DNA of 56,381 nucleotides. It comes from QHXQ01 sp036389375 (lineage in GTDB: Bacteria; Acidobacteriota; Blastocatellia; Pyrinomonadales; Pyrinomonadaceae). A program made the translations under genes and the position numbers. The notes beneath the pieces were generated by a model, which was not told where the DNA came from, made no database searches, and saw nothing but the letters and a program-made list of their open reading frames with translations. Below are positions 44,223-52,798 of this stretch, piece after piece. Positions within the stretch are counted from its first letter, which is position 1, and every line of letters starts with the position of its first letter. Location: positions 1-56,381 of the forward strand of contig DASVQA010000176.1 of assembly GCA_036389375.1 (NCBI GenBank), given 5' to 3'.

Positions 44223-46889
44223 ATGTTGCCACCGCGCTGGCTCTCCTTGTTGTGGCGAAACTGGTTTCACAAGGCCGGCCTGGAGCAGGAACTCGACGAA
44301 GAGTTGCGCGCTTATACGGAACTCCTGACTGAAGAGAAGGTGAAGGCCGGCATAAGCGCGGCAGCGGCCCGGCGCGCGGCGCTGCTTGAAGTTGGTGGCA
44401 TGGAGCAGGTCAAAGAGCAGGTGAGAGAAGTGAGAGTTGGGGCAATGTTAGAAACTATCTTGAAGGACATCCGCTACAGCATTCGCCTATTGGCCAAGCA
44501 TCCCGGATTCGCGGTCGTAGCTGTACTCACGATTGCCTTAGGTGTCGGCGCAAATACAGCTATCTTCTCTGTGGTCAACGCGGTGCTCTTGCGCCCGCTG
44601 CCTTTCAAAGACCCTGAGCGGCTTGTGCGCCTGAGCGAGCAGAGTCAGCAGGGGCCGGGGATGTCTATCGCGTATCCGAACTTCAAAGACTGGCGCAGCG
44701 AGAACACCGTCTTTGCGGGCCTCGCGGCCTCACGTTTTGATAACTTCAACCTGACCGGCCTGGATGAGCCAGAGCGGCTGCAGGGGCGCAACGTCTCCTG
44801 GAACTTCTTTGACGTACTCGGCGTCCAGCCCGCCCTGGGGCGCAGCTTCCGCCCCGAAGAAGACAGCGCGGGCGGAGAGCGCGTCTGCGTCATCAGCTAT
44901 GGGCTGTGGCAGCGCCGCTTCGGGGCTGACCCGCAACTGGTCGGCCGTCAGGTCACACTTAATAGCGAGAGCTACACGGTGATCGGTGTCTTGCCGCAAG
45001 GCTATCGTTACGGCACACCGACGGACGTGTTCACGCCGATTGGGCTGAGAGAGACCGACGAGCTATTCAGCCTGCGTGATAATCATCCGGGTATCTATGC
45101 CATTGCGCGCTTAAAACCAGAGATCAGTCTCACGCAGGCTGAAGCAGAGATGAAGGGCATCGCGGCGCGTCTGGCGCAGGCTTATCCAAAGGAGAACGCC
45201 GGGCACAGCGTGAGCCTGATGTCCATGCGCGAGTATTTCGTCGGTGACATACGACCCTCGCTCCTCATCCTGCTCGGCGCAGTCGGTTTCGTGCTGCTGA
45301 TCGCCTGTGCCAACGTCGCCAACCTGATGCTCGCACGCGCGGCGGCGCGCACGCGCGAGATCGCGATTCGCATGGCGCTCGGCGCGGGGCGCTGGCGGGT
45401 GGTGCGGCAGTTGCTGACCGAGAGCGTGCTGCTCGCAATCTTAGGCGGTGCGTGCGGCTTGCTGTTGGCGCTCTGGGGTGTGGACGTGCTGCGGCGCGCG
45501 AGTCTCGACATCATCCCGACGACGGCCGATGTCAGCCTAGACCGCACGGTGCTCGGCTTCACGCTGCTCGTCACGCTGCTAACCGGCGTGTTGTTTGGGC
45601 TTGCCCCCGCCTTCCAATCTGCGCGGCAGGAACCGGGCGAGGCGCTTAAAGACGGCGGGCGCACAGGGACGACGGGCGTGGCGCGCAATCGCGTGCGCGC
45701 GCTCCTTGTCGTAGGCGAAGTGGCGCTCTCGCTGATGCTGCTCGTCGGCTCAGGACTGCTGATCCGTAGTTTCGTGCGCCTGCGCGAAGTTGATACAGGC
45801 TTCGACCCGCACAACCTGCTGACGATGCACCTCACCTATCGCGCTGATGATGATGAAGACGGACAGAAAGGCGTCAACTTCTACGATGAAGTCTTGGCGA
45901 AGATCAAGACGCTGCCCGGTGTCGAGGCGGGCGCGGTCGCAAATGGCGCGCCGTTCCTCGATGAATATGACACCAGCTTTGAGATCGAGGGGCGACCGCC
46001 CGCATCGCCAGACCAGCGCACTTACGCCGTGAGCTATTCGACCTCGCCCGATTACCTGCGTGCGCTCGGCCTACGCCTCGTGCGCGGGCGCTTCTTCGAC
46101 GCACGCGACACGCAGCAGACGCCACCCGTGGCCGTCATTGACGAAGAGTTTGCGCGGCTCTACTTTCCCGGCGCAGACCCCATCGGCCAATATCTCGCCG
46201 CCAATCCGGCCGAGGGCACGTCGCACGTTGAGATCGTCGGTGTCGTCACGCACGTGAAGCAATTCGGCCTCGACGTAAAAGAGCCGATCCCTGCTCAACT
46301 GTATCGACCGCGCACGCAAATACCCGCTCAGTTCCGAGCGCGCACCAACGCGAGCGCCAGCCTGCTGGTGCGTACCACGTCCGACCCGGCGGCGCTTGCG
46401 CCCATTGTGCGCCGCGCGGTGCATGAGATCGACAACACACAGCCGGTCTACGCCGTTAACACGATGGCGCAGATTCTCTCCGACTCGCTGGCGGCGCAAC
46501 GCCTCTCAATGCTACTGCTGAGCCTCTTCGCTGCCGGGGCACTCATCATTGCTGCGGTTGGTATCTACGGCGTAATGAGCTATTCGGTTGTCCAACGCAC
46601 ACACGAACTCGGCATCCGGCTGGCGTTGGGCGCGCAGCCGCGCGACGTGCTGCGGTTAGTCATCAGACAGGGGATGTTGCTCGCCTTAGCGGGCGTCGCC
46701 GTCGGGCTTATCGGCGCGCTTCTATTGACGCGTGTTATGACAACTTTGCTCTATGGTGTACATCCGACCGACCCGGTCACTTTCACCGCCGTCTCGCTCA
46801 TCCTGCTCACGGTTGCCTTGACAGCCTGCTTCATCCCGGCCCGGCGCGCTACCCGTGTCGATCCCCTGATCGCGTTGCGGGACGAGTAA
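44223..46889 (+). CDS. ADOP-family FtsX/MacB-like permease (cassette 4)
   Basis: The start is ATG 44223 (AGAGG upstream); the in-frame ATG 44175 lies inside the PadR gene. The product is 888 residues. The N-terminal helical domain (LEQELDEELRAYTELLTEEK) precedes TM1 (GVGANTAIFSVVNAVLLRPLPF), MacB_PCD, an FtsX unit (CANVANLMLARAAARTREIA), a second MacB_PCD and a final FtsX unit ending RATRVDPLIALRDE. Cassettes 3 and 4 are directly adjacent in tandem, separated only by the cassette 4 promoter region. No ATPase partner is visible. Confidence 0.93.
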   Translation: MLPPRWLSLLWRNWFHKAGLEQELDEELRAYTELLTEEKVKAGISAAAARRAALLEVGGMEQVKEQVREVRVGAMLETILKDIRYSIRLLAKHPGFAVVAVLTIALGVGANTAIFSVVNAVLLRPLPFKDPERLVRLSEQSQQGPGMSIAYPNFKDWRSENTVFAGLAASRFDNFNLTGLDEPERLQGRNVSWNFFDVLGVQPALGRSFRPEEDSAGGERVCVISYGLWQRRFGADPQLVGRQVTLNSESYTVIGVLPQGYRYGTPTDVFTPIGLRETDELFSLRDNHPGIYAIARLKPEISLTQAEAEMKGIAARLAQAYPKENAGHSVSLMSMREYFVGDIRPSLLILLGAVGFVLLIACANVANLMLARAAARTREIAIRMALGAGRWRVVRQLLTESVLLAILGGACGLLLALWGVDVLRRASLDIIPTTADVSLDRTVLGFTLLVTLLTGVLFGLAPAFQSARQEPGEALKDGGRTGTTGVARNRVRALLVVGEVALSLMLLVGSGLLIRSFVRLREVDTGFDPHNLLTMHLTYRADDDEDGQKGVNFYDEVLAKIKTLPGVEAGAVANGAPFLDEYDTSFEIEGRPPASPDQRTYAVSYSTSPDYLRALGLRLVRGRFFDARDTQQTPPVAVIDEEFARLYFPGADPIGQYLAANPAEGTSHVEIVGVVTHVKQFGLDVKEPIPAQLYRPRTQIPAQFRARTNASASLLVRTTSDPAALAPIVRRAVHEIDNTQPVYAVNTMAQILSDSLAAQRLSMLLLSLFAAGALIIAAVGIYGVMSYSVVQRTHELGIRLALGAQPRDVLRLVIRQGMLLALAGVAVGLIGALLLTRVMTTLLYGVHPTDPVTFTAVSLILLTVALTACFIPARRATRVDPLIALRDE

Positions 46890-47279
46890 TGAGCCTGCAC
46901 CACTCGAAGGCTGTCTTGCCGGCTGAACGAATGAATTACCGCCCTCGCCAGCTAAACTTAATCGTAAGGGCCTGAGTAGCTCCTGCTCGCCTTCCACCTC
47001 GGCCTCGCCTCCGCGCTGGCGTTGTCCGCACCGAAGCTGCGCGCCGGACGGGGCGGCGCACTCTTACGCTGACTTCAACTGAGATCGCCGGAGTCTGATA
47101 ATGAAAATTATGGAAGCGCAAGCTTGCCTCGAAAATGCTAACTCAGCGATGCGGCCCGGCCTCCGGTTGGCCACGCCTTCTGACAAAGACGTAATACGTG
47201 AATCGCTCGGCCTCAACGCAGACCTCGTGCATGCCCTGCGCTGCCGTCGGTTCGTTTGCTTTCTGTCCTGCCACGCCGG
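46890..47279. other. 390-bp spacer with one doubtful small open frame
   Basis: Nothing firm is seen. A 60-codon frame (47101-47283, +) with GGAG upstream has a GNAT-like opening (LRLATPSDKDVIRESL) and then breaks off. It may be an acetyltransferase fragment or chance. Confidence 0.4.
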
Positions 47280-48329
47280 TTAATCCGATTTGAGGGAAGC
47301 CATGTCGATGGAGAAGCGATACTTCACGTCTGACCTGAGTAGCCGCTCGTAGGCTTCGTTGACCTGCTGGATGGGGATGACTTCGACATCGGCGGTGATG
47401 TCGTGCTCGCCGCAAAAGTCGAGCATCTCCTGCGTCTCGGGGATGCCGCCGATGTTGGAGCCGGAGAGACTGTGGCGGCCCATGATGAGGCCGAAGGCGG
47501 AGACGGCGAGAGGCTGCGGGGGTGCGCCGACAAGGGTGATGTTGCCGTCGAGGCTGAGCAGGTTGAGGTAGGCGTTGATGTCGTGGTCGGCGGAGACCGT
47601 GTCGAGGATGAAGTCGAAGCTGCCGGCGTGCTTCTGCATCTCGTCGGCGTTGCGAGAGACGACGACTTCGTCTGCGCCGAGGCGGAGCGCGTCCTCCGTC
47701 TTACCGGGTGAGGTGGTGAAGGCGACGACGTGCGCGCCGAACGCGCGGGCGAACTTCACGCCCATGTGGCCCAAGCCCCCGAGACCGACCACGCCGACTT
47801 TCTTACCCTTCGTGATGCCCCAGTGGCGCATGGGCGAGTACGTGGTGATGCCGGCGCAGAGGAGCGGCGCGGCCCCGGCGAGATCGAGGTTGGAGGGAAC
47901 GCGCAGGACGAAGCGTTCGTCAACGACGATGCTGTCGGAGTAGCCGCCGTGTGTGATGCCGCCGAGGTGCTTATCCGGGGAGCCGTACGTAAGGGTCAGG
48001 TTCGGGCAGAACTGCTCAAGACCGGCTTGACACCGCACGCAAGTCCCGTCCGAGTCCACCATGCAGCCGACGGCGGCGAGGTCGCCGGGCTTGTACCTGG
48101 TAACTGCTGAGCCGACCGAGGTGACGCGACCAACCATCTCGTGGCCCGGTACTATCGGGTAGATGATGCCGGGCCACTCGCCCCGGGCCGTATGGAGGTC
48201 GGAGTGGCAGATGCCGCAGAAGAGGATTTCGATCTGCACGTCGTGTTCTGTCGGATCGCGCCGCGCGATGGTGGTGGCGGCGAGCGGCGATGTCTCGCTG
48301 GCGGCGGAGTAAGCCTTCGCGTTGTACAT
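47280..48329 (-). CDS. Zinc-dependent alcohol dehydrogenase, YahK/CAD-type
   Basis: A 349-residue medium-chain dehydrogenase/reductase, probably an NADP(H)-dependent aldehyde reductase. Catalytic zinc ligands C38 and H63/E64 are in CGICHSDLH and PGHEMVG, with a further Cys in LLCAGITTYSPMRHW. The Rossmann motif is GLGGLGHMGVKFA. The structural-zinc lobe reads VDSDGTCVRC and ends QFC: C97, C100 and C108 are kept, but the first ligand is D94 where relatives have Cys. C89 could compensate. AGGAG precedes the ATG by 9 bp. It is a stand-alone gene; physiological substrate unknown. Confidence 0.92.
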   Translation of the reverse strand: MYNAKAYSAASETSPLAATTIARRDPTEHDVQIEILFCGICHSDLHTARGEWPGIIYPIVPGHEMVGRVTSVGSAVTRYKPGDLAAVGCMVDSDGTCVRCQAGLEQFCPNLTLTYGSPDKHLGGITHGGYSDSIVVDERFVLRVPSNLDLAGAAPLLCAGITTYSPMRHWGITKGKKVGVVGLGGLGHMGVKFARAFGAHVVAFTTSPGKTEDALRLGADEVVVSRNADEMQKHAGSFDFILDTVSADHDINAYLNLLSLDGNITLVGAPPQPLAVSAFGLIMGRHSLSGSNIGGIPETQEMLDFCGEHDITADVEVIPIQQVNEAYERLLRSDVKYRFSIDMASLKSD

Positions 48330-48740
48330 AGATTTATGCTCCTAAATGGAAAACAAGCTGGTTTCTCTTTAATCCGGCCGGCGCAGCGGCCGGCCCTGCG
48401 CTCCAAGTGTTCGGGGTAACGGGCCCCTTGCACGGCGATCTTCGAGGCAACTTTCGCCATCAATCTTTAACCTGCTCCAATTATCTTTTAGTTTCATTAG
48501 TAGCCATTTACTGTGTCCTACTGTTTTAGTGCGGGTCTAGAGGCTCATGCATACAGGGCGATAAGAGGATACGCGCGGCTACTTGTACGAGCCGGCAAGA
48601 ACTCCGCGTACGGCGGGCTGATAGGAAACGAAGCGGCTTAATGAACCGTCGAGCAGCGCAGCGCGAGGCGCAAAGGATACAAAGCGACAGGGGTTCCGTT
48701 CTCAGCTTCATCTGACATGCACATCCGGTTAAGGAACGTA
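48330..48740. other. 411-bp spacer
   Basis: It lies upstream of the dehydrogenase (-) and downstream of an unknown gene (-). It contains a GC hairpin CCGGCCG/CGGCCGG (48374-48380 with 48387-48393) and an AT-rich stretch (48455-48515). No convincing gene was found. Confidence 0.5.
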
Positions 48741-49625
48741 TCAGCCGAAGCCCGCGCAACGGGCGCAGGCCTTTGTGCCCAAAGCGGGCGGCGCGGCTTC
48801 CTGCCAACCCACGCCGCCGCAAAGTTCGCACTGGCGAAACCCCTCGGGGGCTGTCGAGAGCAGTGCGCCGAGTTCGGGATATGTGCGTGTGCTCTGTGCG
48901 ACTACGGCGTAGGCGGTCACCGGGTCAGTCTCCGGCTCCGCCCAACGGGCGACCGAGTCGTGCTCTATGCGCAGAACGTAGCCGTCGGGCCGCAGCACCC
49001 AGAGGTCGAATTGCGTGCTATGCAGCGGTATGGCGTCGTGCTCCTTGCAGAGGCTCACGAGCCAACCCGGTCGCCCCTGCGCCGGCAACTCTTCAAGCCA
49101 ATGCCGAATGAGTGCGGCGAGTTCGGGTGCAGGTGTAGGTAGTTTGAAACGCGGATAACGAGTGACGGGCAGGGGCAACGGGGCGCGGGGCGCGACCGGC
49201 GGACTGGACGCCGCAATACGGGGCGGCGGTGCAATTAGCTTCGGCTCCACGACGTGGCGCGGCCCCGACGCTTCGAGCACGACCGTCTGCGGCGTCCGGC
49301 CGGTGTTGCCTATGAAGACATCTTCTTTGCGCTCAGGCGTGATGCGCAGCGTGAAGCCCTGCCCGAAATCTAGTATGTCGCCCCGCTCGACGCCCTTACG
49401 CTCCTGCCCGACCGCCCAACGGCATATATCTCCTGCCACGCTGCGCGGGTGGAGGATGATAGCGTCACCCTCCCGCCGCCAACTGCCTTCGACCGTCAAG
49501 CCGAGGGAGACGTTGGTGTAGTCCGCCCACGTCTCGCTATAGCGGAACCGGCCATCGTCCTCCAATTCCAATCTAGCCTCTGTGTTGAACCCCTGCACTT
49601 GCGCGCAGTCCTCGTAGACCTTCAT
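48741..49625 (-). CDS. Unknown protein with lipocalin-like N-terminus and C-terminal Cys-pair motif
   Basis: The start is ATG at 49625 with GAGG 8 bp upstream (GTG 49634 is also in frame), giving 294 residues with no signal peptide. The first 110 residues look like a small beta barrel (LELEDDGRFRYSETWADYT, VEGSWRREGDAIILHP). A Pro-rich linker follows (about 130-165). A second domain contains LIRHWLEELPAQGRPGWLVSL. The C-terminus has CELCGGVGW and CARCAGFG, a DnaJ-like CxxC pair that could bind zinc. No family was recognised. It precedes neither of its neighbours closely enough for a firm operon call. Confidence 0.72.
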   Translation of the reverse strand: MKVYEDCAQVQGFNTEARLELEDDGRFRYSETWADYTNVSLGLTVEGSWRREGDAIILHPRSVAGDICRWAVGQERKGVERGDILDFGQGFTLRITPERKEDVFIGNTGRTPQTVVLEASGPRHVVEPKLIAPPPRIAASSPPVAPRAPLPLPVTRYPRFKLPTPAPELAALIRHWLEELPAQGRPGWLVSLCKEHDAIPLHSTQFDLWVLRPDGYVLRIEHDSVARWAEPETDPVTAYAVVAQSTRTYPELGALLSTAPEGFRQCELCGGVGWQEAAPPALGTKACARCAGFG

Positions 49626-49668
49626 TCGGCGCACCTCGGTCGGCTCTTAGGCTGGGCGCTTCATAGCT

Positions 49669-50382
49669 TCACCACGCGAGCGGCTCGCCGTCACGGAAGA
49701 ACCCGCCCGTCGGCCCGTCGTCCGGCAGCGTCACGGCCCACATGACACTCGCTGCGCCCTCTTCGACCGTGCGCGGCGCATCTGCCCCGCCCATCTCAGT
49801 CGCCACCCAACCGGGGCAGACAGAGTTGACGAGAATGCGTGCTGGACGAAGTTCGTCCGCGAGCATGCGTGTGAGCGCGTTGAGCGCCGCCTTCGAGACG
49901 CTGTAGGCCGGCGTGCCGCCACCCATGAGAGTTAATGAACCGCTCTCGCTCGACACGTTCACGATGCGCGCATGCTCACTCTTGCGCAGCAATGGGCTGA
50001 AGGTCTGGCACATGCGCCAAGCGCCGAGCGTGTTGGTCTCGAACGCCGCGCGCACCGTGTCGAGATTCGCACGCTCCGCGCGCTGCCAAGAGTCGTAGAG
50101 GATGGCGGCGTTGTTAACCAGCACGTCCAGTTTACCGAACCGCTCTGCGATCAGATGCTTCGCGGCATCAATCGTCTGCTGGTCGGTTACATCCAATTGG
50201 ACAGAGATAACCTTCAACCCGCTCTGCTGCAAGGCATTCGCTGCCGCCGCACCCTTCTGCGCATCGCGCGCGCCAAGCATCGTCGTGCAGCCGCGCAGAG
50301 CGAGTTGTCGTGCGACTTCCAGACCGATGCCACGGTTCGCGCCCGTGACCAGAGCCACTCTACCTATGAATTCTTCCATCAC
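49669..50382 (-). CDS. Short-chain dehydrogenase/reductase
   Basis: A 237-residue classical SDR. The NAD(P)-binding motif TGANRGIG spans 13-20, with NNAA at 90-93. Catalytic S145, Y160 and K164 lie in NVSSESGS and YSVSKAAL. R39 in GARD suggests NADP preference. The family reduces or oxidises small carbonyl or hydroxyl compounds, often in detoxification; the substrate is not predictable. A perfect TetR-like dyad lies 18 bp upstream of the start. ATG 50382 and ATG 50379 are both possible starts. Confidence 0.93.
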   Translation of the reverse strand: MMEEFIGRVALVTGANRGIGLEVARQLALRGCTTMLGARDAQKGAAAANALQQSGLKVISVQLDVTDQQTIDAAKHLIAERFGKLDVLVNNAAILYDSWQRAERANLDTVRAAFETNTLGAWRMCQTFSPLLRKSEHARIVNVSSESGSLTLMGGGTPAYSVSKAALNALTRMLADELRPARILVNSVCPGWVATEMGGADAPRTVEEGAASVMWAVTLPDDGPTGGFFRDGEPLAW

Positions 50383-50399
50383 AATATTTTCAGTTATAC

Positions 50400-50413
50400 A
50401 GACTGTTCAGTCT
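50400..50413 (-). promoter_or_regulatory. TetR-like operator upstream of the SDR gene
   Basis: A perfect dyad AGACTG-TT-CAGTCT, flanked by AT-rich sequence, lies just upstream of the SDR start. Its form resembles operators of TetR-family repressors that govern oxidoreductases. No TetR gene is present in the window. Confidence 0.5.
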
Positions 50414-50520
50414 TCGCGCACGCTACGGCAGGCGAGTGAATAGCGCAGCGCGACTATCTACGGCAACAGGCGTTATCGGACGCAGGCGTGTTATCTCAAA
50501 ACGCACTGCCGACTGTGAGC

Positions 50521-50652
50521 TTAGTCTTCATCGCGCTCGGCCAGAATCACCGCCTGAATATCCGCCATTGCCACTTGTGGAGCGGGCAGCGCAAGAAAGT
50601 CGTCCGACTTTTCCTTAGCCGCCTGAAGAATCTGCCCGTGAGCATTTATCAA
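50521..50652 (-). CDS. Possible 43-residue small protein
   Basis: An open frame from TTG 50652 to TAA 50521 overlaps the stop of the upstream acetyltransferase-like gene (TTGA). The product has a balanced, protein-like composition: INAHGQILQAAKEKSDDF, then LALPAPQVAMADIQAVILAERDED at the C-terminus (given in two parts). It could be a translationally coupled small protein or the tail of a decayed gene. No clear ribosome site. No family recognised. Confidence 0.35.
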   Translation of the reverse strand: MINAHGQILQAAKEKSDDFLALPAPQVAMADIQAVILAERDED

Positions 50653-51371
50653 GTGATGTTAAAATCGACGCCATAACATTTCAAATGCAGTTTCCGTGCG
50701 ACCGCCTGCGAGGCGTCGTTCTCCCAAGCGGTGCTGTAGAGCGGGATTGCACCGGCAGCCCGCACTAGACGCGCCCATTCAGCCACGACATCTTTGGCAT
50801 AGCCCTTCCCGCGAAACTCCGGCAACGTCTCGACACCGGCTTCGTGCGCCTCCGACGTGATGCGAACACTGCGACAGACTGAGACGGCGTGACCTGCCTC
50901 GACGAGGGCAATAAAGGGCTGCCAGGCGGGAAGTTCTGCCACCAGCTTCTCAAAGCCGCCTTGTAACGCCTCCGCATTCTTTTCTGTAATAGCCAGTAGA
51001 GGTTTTGCCGGCATCTCGTATTTAGTGAACTGGTATGCCGGCCCGCTGGACACTTCCTGCACAGGCGCGTGCTTGTCGAGCAGCCGGACGAGTGCCTCTA
51101 GTTGACGGGGTGGCTCGTTGAACTCAATGTTCACCGGCGGCTCATCCGCGCACAGCGCGTGCAATTCTCTGCGGAGCTTAGCCGGGAGATCGGCGCGAAA
51201 TCGCCAACTGTTGCCCGCTCGCGTCCGCCCTAAAAACAGACGTGGGGCGGCAATGATTGCGCTGTCCGGCTCGTTCACAAATAAAAGCCGCCCTTCGCTA
51301 TCGTGGGTGAACAACGCGCGGATATGAATGCTCATTAGCTCCGAGTCAGTAAACATATATTCCTGAGCCAT
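50649..51371 (-). CDS. GNAT-like acetyltransferase
   Basis: A 240-residue protein. The C-terminal half fits the GNAT fold: VSVCRSVRITSEAHEAGVE (strands 3-4), the acetyl-CoA-binding turn EFRGKGYAKDVVAEW, and IPLYSTAWENDASQAVARKL, as in GNAT strand 5 and helix 4. The N-terminal half (about 1-110) has no clear motif; its Pro/Leu-rich sequence may form a substrate-selecting domain. It is probably an N-acetyltransferase acting on a small molecule, perhaps giving resistance to it. ATG 51371 has only a weak ribosome site. A small overlapping frame follows at its 3' end. Confidence 0.78.
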   Translation of the reverse strand: MAQEYMFTDSELMSIHIRALFTHDSEGRLLFVNEPDSAIIAAPRLFLGRTRAGNSWRFRADLPAKLRRELHALCADEPPVNIEFNEPPRQLEALVRLLDKHAPVQEVSSGPAYQFTKYEMPAKPLLAITEKNAEALQGGFEKLVAELPAWQPFIALVEAGHAVSVCRSVRITSEAHEAGVETLPEFRGKGYAKDVVAEWARLVRAAGAIPLYSTAWENDASQAVARKLHLKCYGVDFNIT

Positions 51372-51553
51372 AGTTTGTAACTTTATCTGAACCAGCTTTG
51401 CCCGAAAAGTGGATGAGCCATCGCACCTAGCGAAGTACCCATCCGACTGATTGGCAAGCCCCTTTTATAGTCCAGCCCGCAAAAAACTTTTCCCGGCCGC
51501 ATGACCTTTTTCGCCGCCGTCTTACGCCTTAATAAGATGAAGGAGAAAACTTC

Positions 51554-52657
51554 ATGGAGCCGGGTTCGCCTCTGCCCTATCAGGCGCACGCGCCACAGTT
51601 TGCGCAACACCGCGTCGCTGACCAGCAACATCAAGGGTTAGCCGTCTATGCGTTCGCGCACCCGCGCGCGTGGCAGGCGCGCAGTCAGGTCATCTGGAAC
51701 TTTCAGCACACATCGCTGCCGGTTGCGGTTTACGCCGCCACTTGGAATCCGCAAGACATGGAGTCTTTCGAGTTTCTGCCGGTCGAAGCCTTTTTCTGGC
51801 TCGAACCGAATTACGGATTCTTCGCCGTCGGGCAGAACAACAGAGGCATGACCTGCATGCAGCCGATGTCTGCGCCCGACGCGATGACACGCCTGATAAT
51901 TCCCAGGTATCGCGGCAATCGCCAGCACCTGCGTATCGTGGGCGTGCAGCAGATACCGAACCTGGCGCAACTGCTCAACGACCACGAGTTGCAGCAAGGG
52001 CCGACGCAGGGCGTGGTCGCCCGCATTGAATACGAAGAACAGGGGCGCGCTTTCGAGGAAGAGTTCTACGGCGTGCTCTCTTGGAATCAGGCGCAGGGCG
52101 GCGCGGCCGTGCAGACGAACTGGGGGTTCGCGCGGCTCTTCTGTTGTCGCGCCGAGCGCGGCCGATTAGACGCCGCGCGGCAAACCTTCTGGCAGATCGC
52201 ATGTTCCGTGCAGCCCAATCCGCAGTGGCGACAGGTTTACGATCAGATCATGCAGCAGTTGCAGGCGCAGTTTCAGCAACACACGCAATCGGTCTACGAT
52301 AAGCTCCAACGTGAACAGCAACTCAGCCAGCAGATCATCGCCTACAACGATCAGCTAATCGAGCAACGCTCACAAAACGTCGCCTGGAGTATCGAACAGC
52401 AGCAGCGCCAGAACGCGCAGGGGTCGCAAAGCAACTACACCGCACAAGACGCCTTCGGCGACGCGCTCATGGGGCGCGAAGCCATCGAAGACCCGAACAG
52501 CGCCGCCGGCAACTATCATTATCAATACGGCTATGAGAAGTATGTCTGGACGGACAATCAGGGCAACTTCCGCTCTTCAAACAACCCAACCTTCGATCCG
52601 AACATAAATTCAGACCGCAACTGGACACGAGCGCACAGAGTAGGCGGCGACGACTAG
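51554..52657 (+). CDS. Unknown Gln-rich protein
   Basis: 367 residues from ATG 51554, with AAGGAG about 9 bp upstream. No signal peptide or membrane helix. Residues 1-215 look globular (aromatic-rich, with VEAFFWLEPNYGFFAVG and FYGVLSWNQAQGG). From about 220 to 300 a Gln-rich helical region is probably a coiled coil (QIMQQLQAQFQQHTQSVYDK, QREQQLSQQIIAYNDQLIEQ). The Asn/Tyr-rich tail (YHYQYGYEKYVWTDNQGN) may be flexible or may self-associate. The family is not recognised; no catalytic motif is evident. Transcribed alone. Confidence 0.75.
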   Translation: MEPGSPLPYQAHAPQFAQHRVADQQHQGLAVYAFAHPRAWQARSQVIWNFQHTSLPVAVYAATWNPQDMESFEFLPVEAFFWLEPNYGFFAVGQNNRGMTCMQPMSAPDAMTRLIIPRYRGNRQHLRIVGVQQIPNLAQLLNDHELQQGPTQGVVARIEYEEQGRAFEEEFYGVLSWNQAQGGAAVQTNWGFARLFCCRAERGRLDAARQTFWQIACSVQPNPQWRQVYDQIMQQLQAQFQQHTQSVYDKLQREQQLSQQIIAYNDQLIEQRSQNVAWSIEQQQRQNAQGSQSNYTAQDAFGDALMGREAIEDPNSAAGNYHYQYGYEKYVWTDNQGNFRSSNNPTFDPNINSDRNWTRAHRVGGDD

Positions 52658-52798
52658 CGCCGGCCGGCTCTTTTTGCGCCGCGTTCAACCCGTCGCCGTT
52701 TTAACCGCAATAGAATTCTCCTCAAACAGCAGCCCTGCAGCCGCTGTCTATTGCTAATTGCACTTCGGCCCACAGCCCATAAAAGGAACTCTGACACC

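Noticed and set aside
47101..47283. 60-codon plus-strand frame with GGAG upstream and a GNAT-like opening
   Set aside because: The match is limited to about 16 residues and the frame ends without the acetyl-CoA-binding region, overlapping the end of the dehydrogenase. Too weak to call as a gene.
48152..48463. Minus-strand frame starting before the alcohol dehydrogenase
   Set aside because: Beyond the dehydrogenase start it is an out-of-frame shadow, Pro/Arg-rich, and there is no stop or structure to support a separate leader peptide.
48530..48620. tRNA-like stretch in the dehydrogenase upstream spacer
   Set aside because: No acceptor stem, T-loop GTTCGA or CCA-compatible end could be assembled.
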